From assembly GCA_002423305.1 (NCBI GenBank), contig DIVI01000179.1, positions 1 to 18,035 on the forward strand: a stretch of 18,035 bases of DNA, read 5' to 3'. The notes below the pieces were generated by a model, which did no database searches, was not told the origin of the DNA, and saw only the letters and a list, made by a program, of their open reading frames with translations. Every line of letters begins with the position of its first letter. The first letter of the stretch is position 1. The stretch is from Methylococcus sp. UBA6136. GTDB taxonomy: Bacteria > Pseudomonadota > Gammaproteobacteria > Methylococcales > Methylococcaceae. The translations under genes were made by a program, and so were the position numbers. Of the stretch, positions 12,930-18,035 are shown in pieces.

Positions 12930-12958
12930 ATTATAACGTCGATGCCACTCAGTCGCCC
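12930..12958 (-). promoter_or_regulatory. Possible promoter of zapD-yacG
   Basis: On the minus strand a perfect TATAAT lies at 12930-12935, about 46 bases upstream of the zapD start. The -35 position (12953-12958, GGGCGA, 17-base spacer) is a poor match. The 104-base gap between coaE and zapD is the longest inside this leftward block, which favours a separate promoter. Confidence 0.35.
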
Positions 12959-12988
12959 CCAACTTGATGGCTGGCGATCCAAAAGCGC

Positions 12989-13585
12989 TCACGGCGAAAA
13001 TCCTTGCCCGGAGTAACGACAGTGCAAACGATCAATCTGGGGCCTGAGGGCGGCAAGTTCGTCAAAATTTTCGACGACATCATCGGCTGCTGCGAGCCTT
13101 TGCTCCCGACTCAGCTGTGCGGCCAGAATAAGGTTAATGGTTTTATCGTCGAGTCCATCCCTGATCCCGATGCGCTGGCGCTGAACTTCGGGCGGACAAT
13201 CCACCACCAGCAAACGATCGACCAAATCTCTCCGTCCGGTTTCCAGCAACAATGGCACGACCAACAAACAATACGGGGCTGAAAAGCTCGCCACTTGACC
13301 CTGTATTTCTTGATAGATGAGAGGATGCAGAAGATTTTCCAGCCACTCCCTCTCATCGGGTCGCAAAAAAATCCGTTCCTTTAAAATCCGACGATTCAAC
13401 TGTCCGTCCAGCAGCACATCCTCGCCAAAGTGGCGAACAATGGCCCAAAATACCGGCCGATCCGGCTCAACCAGTTGGCGCGATATCTGGTCCGCATCAA
13501 TCACCGGAACACCCTTTTCCGCGAACAGATTGGCCACTGTGGTTTTCCCACAACCGATGCCGCCGGTGAGGCCGACCTTGAGCAT
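12989..13585 (-). CDS. coaE: Dephospho-CoA kinase
   Basis: A 198-residue kinase for the last step of coenzyme A synthesis. The P-loop is GGIGCGKT (8-15), after MLKVGLT. DADQISRQLVEP and LHPLIYQEI are family motifs, and VVPLLLETG is the typical substrate-side strand. A C-terminal arginine-rich stretch QRIGIRDG is followed by LAAQLSREQRLAAADDV. The ATG at 13585 fits the usual N terminus; an in-frame GTG at 13612 would add nine residues and overlap pilD. It follows pilD leftward within the pilus block, a common arrangement in Pseudomonas-like genomes. Confidence 0.96.
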   Translation of the reverse strand: MLKVGLTGGIGCGKTTVANLFAEKGVPVIDADQISRQLVEPDRPVFWAIVRHFGEDVLLDGQLNRRILKERIFLRPDEREWLENLLHPLIYQEIQGQVASFSAPYCLLVVPLLLETGRRDLVDRLLVVDCPPEVQRQRIGIRDGLDDKTINLILAAQLSREQRLAAADDVVENFDELAALRPQIDRLHCRYSGQGFSP

Positions 13586-13593
13586 GCTATCAC

Positions 13594-14466
13594 TCAAGGG
13601 AAATTGATCCACCCCAGGTAGAGCGCATTCAACCGATCACCCCAGATCAACGCCACCCAACCGGCGGCGGCAAGATAGGGGCCGAAAGGAATCGGCAAAC
13701 GACGATCATGCCCCATGAGGAGAATCATCAATAACCCGACGACCGCGCCGACCACGGATGACAGCAAAATAATCAGCGGCAGGTGTAACCAACCCAACCA
13801 TGCGCCTAAAACGGCCAGCAACTTGAAGTCGCCAAAACCCATCCCCTCTTTGCCGGTGATCAACCTGAATAGCTGAAACACTGACCACAGGCTCAAGTAT
13901 CCCAGTGCAGCACCGATAATGCTGGCGTTGCTGTCGGAGAAAATTCCGAAGACACTGAGCAGCAAACCCAGCCAGAGCAACGGCAAGGTGATGACGTCCA
14001 GCAGCAGTTGTCGATCAAAATCGATAACACTCAGCACAATCAGCCCCCAGGTGAGTATCAGTGCAGCCACCATGTGGGTAGTGGCGCCGAACTGCCAAGC
14101 CACAATGACCGAGAGCAGCGCCGTAATGATTTCCACGACAGGATAACGGACGGGTATCTCCACACCGCATCCGGCGCACTGACGCCTCAGCATCAGATAG
14201 CTGATGACGGGAATGTTTTCGAGAACGCCCAAGGACCTGCCACACCCCGGACAATGGGAGCGCGGTACGGCCAGATTGTAGGGTTCGGCAGTGGCCACCT
14301 TGTCACATTCAATCGCCAGAAACTGCTGACACTCCTCTCGCCACTGGCGTTCCAGCATGATCGGCAAGCGATGAATGATCACATTCAGGAAACTGCCGAT
14401 CACCAGACCGAGGGCCCCGACAGACAGCAAAAAGAACACAGGAAAAGCAGAAAATACTTCAAACAT
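13594..14466 (-). CDS. pilD: Type IV prepilin peptidase / N-methyltransferase
   Basis: A 290-residue inner-membrane enzyme that cuts prepilin leader peptides and methylates the new N terminus; P. aeruginosa PilD has the same length. The zinc-binding cytoplasmic loop has Cys72, Cys75 (HCPGC), Cys97 and Cys100 (CAGC). The aspartyl protease residues are Asp149 (SVIDFD) and Asp213 (GMGFGDFK). All fall at the P. aeruginosa positions, which supports the ATG at 14466 over the in-frame TTG at 14481. About eight hydrophobic segments follow, and it ends IWGDRLNALYLGW. The TTG start would overlap the pilC stop. Confidence 0.96.
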   Translation of the reverse strand: MFEVFSAFPVFFLLSVGALGLVIGSFLNVIIHRLPIMLERQWREECQQFLAIECDKVATAEPYNLAVPRSHCPGCGRSLGVLENIPVISYLMLRRQCAGCGVEIPVRYPVVEIITALLSVIVAWQFGATTHMVAALILTWGLIVLSVIDFDRQLLLDVITLPLLWLGLLLSVFGIFSDSNASIIGAALGYLSLWSVFQLFRLITGKEGMGFGDFKLLAVLGAWLGWLHLPLIILLSSVVGAVVGLLMILLMGHDRRLPIPFGPYLAAAGWVALIWGDRLNALYLGWINFP

Positions 14467-14477
14467 AGCCCACTCGA

Positions 14478-15698
14478 TCAAACTACCGAACCCAGCTTGA
14501 AAATGGGCAGGTACATTGCAATCACTAACCCGCCCACGACCACGCCAAGAATTGCCATGATCATCGGCTCGATGAGGCTGCTCAAGGAATCCACGGCATT
14601 GTCGACCTCCTCCTCATAGAAATCCGCGACCTTTGCCAACATGTTGTCGAGAGAGCCCGCTTCCTCGCCAATCGCCACCATCTGCACCACCATATTGGGA
14701 AACAGAGCAGTCTGACGCATGCATTGCTGCAACTGCGACCCCGAGGAAACATCTTCGCGCATCTGCAGCACGGCGTTGGCATAGACAAAATTCCCCGTCG
14801 CGCCCGACACCGACTCCAACGCCTCCACCAGAGGAACACCCGCCGTCGACATCGTGGCCAGCGTCCGCGCAAATCGAGCAATGGCGGCCTTGTGAATAAT
14901 CTCGCCCACCACAGGTACCCGCAGTGCCATCCGATCGATCATCTGGTTAAATTTCTCGGAGCGTTTCTTAAGCTGGATGAGGACATAAACCACAGCAATG
15001 GTCAGGCCCAGGACGACATACCACCATTCCTGCACAAACTTTGAAAGGTCCACCACCATGCGCGTAAAGGCAGGCAGATCGGCTCCAAATCCCTTGAACA
15101 ATTCTTCAAACTGGGGGACAACAAAAATCAGCAAAATGGCGGTGACGACCACGGCAACGACAATCACCGCCGCCGGATACGTCAATGCTTTCTTGATCTT
15201 GGCCTTGATCGATTCGGTCTTTTCCTTGTATTCCGCAATCTTATGCAGCAGGGTTTCCAGCACACCGGCCTGCTCCCCGGCTTGAACGAGATTGCAGAAT
15301 AACGCATCAAAATACAGCGGATGCCGACCCAGAGCTTCAGCGAGGGGGATACCGCCCTCAATGTCGGACTTAATCTTCAGCAGCAGATCCTGCATCGATG
15401 GATTTTCGTGCCCCCGCCCGACGATCTCGAAAGCCTGAACCAATGGCACCCCAGACGACAGCATGGTCGCCAACTGACGGCTGAAGATAGCGATATCCTT
15501 GGTCGTTATTTTTTTTTGACGGGCTGAGAACAGGGCCAACGGCTTTTTCCGAATCTTGACGACCCGGATTCCCTGTCGTCGAAGTTCGGCCCGCGCCACC
15601 AGTTCGGTCCGCGCCGAGAGTTCTCCCTGCATTCGTGCGCCACGCTGATCAGTCCCTTCCCATACGAACCAGACCAGATTGTCTTTCTCAACCGCCAC
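14478..15698 (-). CDS. pilC: Type IV pilus inner-membrane platform protein PilC
   Basis: A 406-residue type II secretion F-domain protein that links the PilB motor to the pilus base. It has two GspF repeats (about 75-200 and 275-400; FSRQLATMLSSGVPLVQAFEI and FARTLATMSTAGVPLVEALES). Membrane helices lie near residues 173-193, 226-243 and 378-400. The start is GTG at 15698, with GGGAGT about 7 bases upstream inside the last codons of pilB, so translation is coupled. A run of nine A on the coding strand (15509-15517) encodes Gln-Lys-Lys-Ile. Confidence 0.96.
   Translation of the reverse strand: MAVEKDNLVWFVWEGTDQRGARMQGELSARTELVARAELRRQGIRVVKIRKKPLALFSARQKKITTKDIAIFSRQLATMLSSGVPLVQAFEIVGRGHENPSMQDLLLKIKSDIEGGIPLAEALGRHPLYFDALFCNLVQAGEQAGVLETLLHKIAEYKEKTESIKAKIKKALTYPAAVIVVAVVVTAILLIFVVPQFEELFKGFGADLPAFTRMVVDLSKFVQEWWYVVLGLTIAVVYVLIQLKKRSEKFNQMIDRMALRVPVVGEIIHKAAIARFARTLATMSTAGVPLVEALESVSGATGNFVYANAVLQMREDVSSGSQLQQCMRQTALFPNMVVQMVAIGEEAGSLDNMLAKVADFYEEEVDNAVDSLSSLIEPMIMAILGVVVGGLVIAMYLPIFKLGSVV
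15509..15517 (-). repeat. A9 homopolymer in pilC
   Basis: Nine T on the plus strand, nine A on the coding strand, encode Gln-Lys-Lys-Ile just before TTKDIAIFSRQ in PilC. Length is intact in frame. Confidence 0.9.
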
Positions 15699-15703
15699 AA
15701 GAC

Positions 15704-17413
15704 TTACTCCCTTGTAATACGGTCGACTTCGGCAAGACTCGTCACCCCGGCCTTGACTTTTTTCAGTCCCGAGGCTCTCAAATCATCGATGCCTTCCAGA
15801 GCAGACTGTTCGGCAATACGAGTTACGTTGGCGCCTTCCAGAATGATGCGGCTCAGCGTCTCGGTGATCGGCATCACCTGATAGATACCCACCCTGCCCT
15901 TGTAACCCTTGACACAGTTCTCGCACTCACCGGGGCCATACACCACCAACCCATCCACCAGATCATCTTCCTTAAAACCGGCCTCTAGCAAGGTCTCAGG
16001 GGGGAGATGGAGCGGTTTCTTGCAATATTCACACAGGCGACGGGCCAGCCGCTGAGCGAGAATTAACAGGACCGAGGCTGCAATATTGAAGGGAGGAATC
16101 CCCATCTGCATCAGACGGTTGAGCGTTTGCGGCGCATCATTGGTATGGAGTGTAGACAGCACCAAGTGACCCGTCTGGGCCGCCTTGACTGCAATTTCCG
16201 CCGTCTCGAGATCACGAATCTCACCCACCATGATGATGTCAGGGTCCTGCCGAAGGAATGCCCGCAATGCCTCGGCAAACGTCAATCCGGTCTTGACATT
16301 GACATTCACCTGATTGATTCCGGGCACAGTGATTTCGACCGGATCCTCGACTGTCGAAATGTTTTGATCACTCGTGTTGAGGATATTGAGCCCGGTATAG
16401 AGCGTGACCGTCTTCCCGCTCCCGGTCGGACCCGTTACCAGGATCATGCCATACGGTTTGTTAATGGCCTCCAGAAAATTAACCCGTTGCTCCGGTTCGA
16501 AACCCAGCCGCTCGATCCCGATCCGGGCCGAGGCGGGGTCGAGAATACGTAGTACGATCTTCTCGCCGAACAGCGTGGGACAGGTATTCACACGAAAATC
16601 GATAGCCCGCTGCTTTGAGATTTCCAGCTTGATGCGGCCGTCCTGAGGCACTCTTCGCTCGGCGATATCCATGCGCGACATGACCTTGAGACGCGCAGCA
16701 ATGCGGCCCGCCAGGTTGATCGGTGGTGAAGCAATTTCATGGAGCATGCCGTCGTTCCGGTACCGAATGCGGAATTCCTTTTCATATGGCTCAAAATGGA
16801 TATCCGAGGCGCCCTTCTTGATGGCATCGAGCAGAACCTTGTTGACGAAGCGAACCACCGGAGCATCATCGGGATCCGCGCCCGGGTCAACCGGGCCCTT
16901 GGTCCCTTCGCTCGCCGTCAGATTGATGCTGTCCAGATTGACGCTGAGAAGGTCCTTGAAGGTTGTATCCGCGGCATCGACCGCCGCCTCAATGGCCTTG
17001 ACGAGCTTCTCCTCCTCGACCACCACGATCTCGATGGTCATGCCGGAGTGGAACTTGATTTCCTCGAAGGCTGCGTATTGGCTGGGATCGGCGACGGCCA
17101 GAAACAGACGATGGCCGCGTTTGAACAGCGGCAGCACATGATGAGCAAGTATCAGTTTTTCGCTGACCGCCTTGACCGGCAGATAGGCGGGTAGAAACAC
17201 CGAAAGGTCGAGCAGCGGCACCGCAAATTCTTCTGCCATGGCGGTAGCAATCTCAAGACCTTGCAGCGTGCCACTGTTGACGAGATAACTGACCAGAGGA
17301 ATGTTTTTGCGGGCCGCATCATCGGCGCACTTCAGCGCCCTGTCTTCGGTCAGCAAAGACCGATTGATGAGACCTTTGGCCAGACCACTGAAAGCAGGCA
17401 AAACGGCTGACAC
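15704..17413 (-). CDS. pilB: Type IV pilus assembly ATPase PilB
   Basis: A hexameric extension ATPase of about 569 residues (P. aeruginosa PilB has 566). The N-terminal T2SSE_N domain (about 10-150) is followed by the motor domain. Walker A is GPTGSGKT (about 328-335), Walker B is IIMVGEIRD (about 393-401), the His box is STLHTNDA, and a four-Cys zinc site is at about 461/464 and 497/500. The GTG at 17413 (VSAVLPAFSGLAK) is chosen because AGG precedes it and the length fits; a TTG at 17428 would add five residues. It lies 57 bases after valS. No pilA pilin gene is adjacent. Confidence 0.95.
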   Translation of the reverse strand: MSAVLPAFSGLAKGLINRSLLTEDRALKCADDAARKNIPLVSYLVNSGTLQGLEIATAMAEEFAVPLLDLSVFLPAYLPVKAVSEKLILAHHVLPLFKRGHRLFLAVADPSQYAAFEEIKFHSGMTIEIVVVEEEKLVKAIEAAVDAADTTFKDLLSVNLDSINLTASEGTKGPVDPGADPDDAPVVRFVNKVLLDAIKKGASDIHFEPYEKEFRIRYRNDGMLHEIASPPINLAGRIAARLKVMSRMDIAERRVPQDGRIKLEISKQRAIDFRVNTCPTLFGEKIVLRILDPASARIGIERLGFEPEQRVNFLEAINKPYGMILVTGPTGSGKTVTLYTGLNILNTSDQNISTVEDPVEITVPGINQVNVNVKTGLTFAEALRAFLRQDPDIIMVGEIRDLETAEIAVKAAQTGHLVLSTLHTNDAPQTLNRLMQMGIPPFNIAASVLLILAQRLARRLCEYCKKPLHLPPETLLEAGFKEDDLVDGLVVYGPGECENCVKGYKGRVGIYQVMPITETLSRIILEGANVTRIAEQSALEGIDDLRASGLKKVKAGVTSLAEVDRITRE

Positions 17414-17470
17414 GTCAAAACCTACCAACCGATTGATCTGGTGACATTGGATGACCCCACCGGTGCGGGC

Positions 17471-18035
17471 CTACATGGCATGGATTTTCGCCATTTGGGC
17501 CTGCAGTTCGGTCAGGCCCGCCCTCAAGTCCTCGAGCCTTGTTCTTTCTTTTTCCACCACCTGAGCCGGCGCCTTGGCCAGAAAGCCCTGATCACCGAGC
17601 TTACCTTCCAGCCGAGGCAACTCCTTACTCAGGCGCTGAATTTCCTTATCCAGCCGAGCCAACTCGGCCTCTTTATCGATCAGACCGCGCATCGGAATCA
17701 GCACCTTCATCTCGCCGACCAGCGCAATAGCCGCCTCGGGCGACTGCGCACCGGGTTCCAGCCAGCTCAAGCTTTCAACCCGGCCAATCTTGTGGAGATA
17801 GTCATGACTTTGATCGAGGTAAATCCGGTCCTGAGCGGATCCATTGTCCAGCAACACGGTCAACGGCTTGCCTGGGGCGATATTCATCTCGCCACGAATT
17901 CGACGAATACCCAACAGCAAGGCCATGACCCAAGCCATGGACTCTTCGCTTTCCCGGTCGGCGGTCTCAGGATCATTCACAGGATAAGCCTGCCGCATGA
18001 CAGTCTCGCCCTGCTTCCCCGCCAGGGGTGCCACC
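17471..18035 (-). CDS. valS: Valyl-tRNA synthetase, C-terminal part (cut by window edge)
   Basis: The gene enters from the right edge, so only its 3' end (about 187 codons) is seen. The first part is the end of the anticodon-binding domain (ESMAWVMALLLGIRRIRGEMNIAPGKPL, VLLDNG), and the rest is the ValRS C-terminal coiled-coil arm (LIDKEAELARLDKEIQRL, LGDQGFLAKAPAQVVEKERTRL, LRAGLTELQAQ). ValRS charges tRNA-Val in the cytoplasm. The stop is at 17471-17473. No hairpin terminator is evident before pilB, so read-through is possible. Confidence 0.95.
   Translation of the reverse strand, partial: VAPLAGKQGETVMRQAYPVNDPETADRESEESMAWVMALLLGIRRIRGEMNIAPGKPLTVLLDNGSAQDRIYLDQSHDYLHKIGRVESLSWLEPGAQSPEAAIALVGEMKVLIPMRGLIDKEAELARLDKEIQRLSKELPRLEGKLGDQGFLAKAPAQVVEKERTRLEDLRAGLTELQAQMAKIHAM

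Noticed and set aside
14008..14619. Rightward frame of 203 codons over pilD and pilC
   Set aside because: It is antisense to the conserved zinc and active-site regions of pilD and shows no domain. A shadow frame.

Overview
The window is a compact stretch of gammaproteobacterial chromosome with a moderately high GC content by eye. It is mostly housekeeping: the LPS-export and sigma-54 cluster (kdsD-kdsC-lptC-lptA-lptB-rpoN-hpf-rapZ), the type IV pilus block pilB-pilC-pilD followed by coaE-zapD-yacG, and valS at the right edge. This gene order, the RpoN, RapZ and ZapD families, and the LPS genes point to Gammaproteobacteria. A substrate-binding protein of the kind linked to PQQ-dependent alcohol oxidation hints at a methylotroph or alcohol oxidiser, but this is weak evidence. 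No species is claimed.

Layout. Positions 1-386: the edge of a terminator, then a leftward secreted helix-hairpin-helix protein (ComEA-like). Positions 387-640: an intergenic control region. Positions 641-2559: rightward MCE-transport ATPase (MlaF-like) and a long MCE-domain protein (MlaD-like), with no permease gene beside them. Positions 2621-6065: Kdo synthesis genes kdsD and kdsC, then lptC, lptA and lptB, tightly packed with overlaps. Positions 6071-8873: a likely promoter, then rpoN, hpf and rapZ, with no ptsN between hpf and rapZ. Positions 8901-10139: an orphan periplasmic binding protein. Positions 10194-10369: promoter, tRNA-Phe(GAA) and terminator. Positions 10426-10940: promoter, long leader and 7Fe ferredoxin fdxA. 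From 11038 to the right edge everything is leftward: cysH (APS-reductase type), yacG, zapD, coaE, pilD, pilC, pilB and the 3' part of valS.

The left half joins outer-membrane functions: lipid transport (MCE pair), Kdo supply (KdsD, KdsC) and the Lpt bridge (LptC, LptA, LptB). These precede sigma-54 and two post-transcriptional regulators (Hpf on ribosomes, RapZ on RNA and amino-sugar metabolism). The right half joins pilus assembly (ATPase, platform, prepilin peptidase) to CoA synthesis, division (ZapD) and gyrase protection (YacG).

I found no transposon, integrase, phage, CRISPR array or toxin-antitoxin system, and no clearly new multi-gene system. The observations most worth checking are a run of ten G inside rpoN that could make the gene slippery, the incomplete MCE transporter placed where the mla locus often lies, the orphan PQQ-type binding protein, the missing ptsN, and an inverted repeat over the fdxA promoter.
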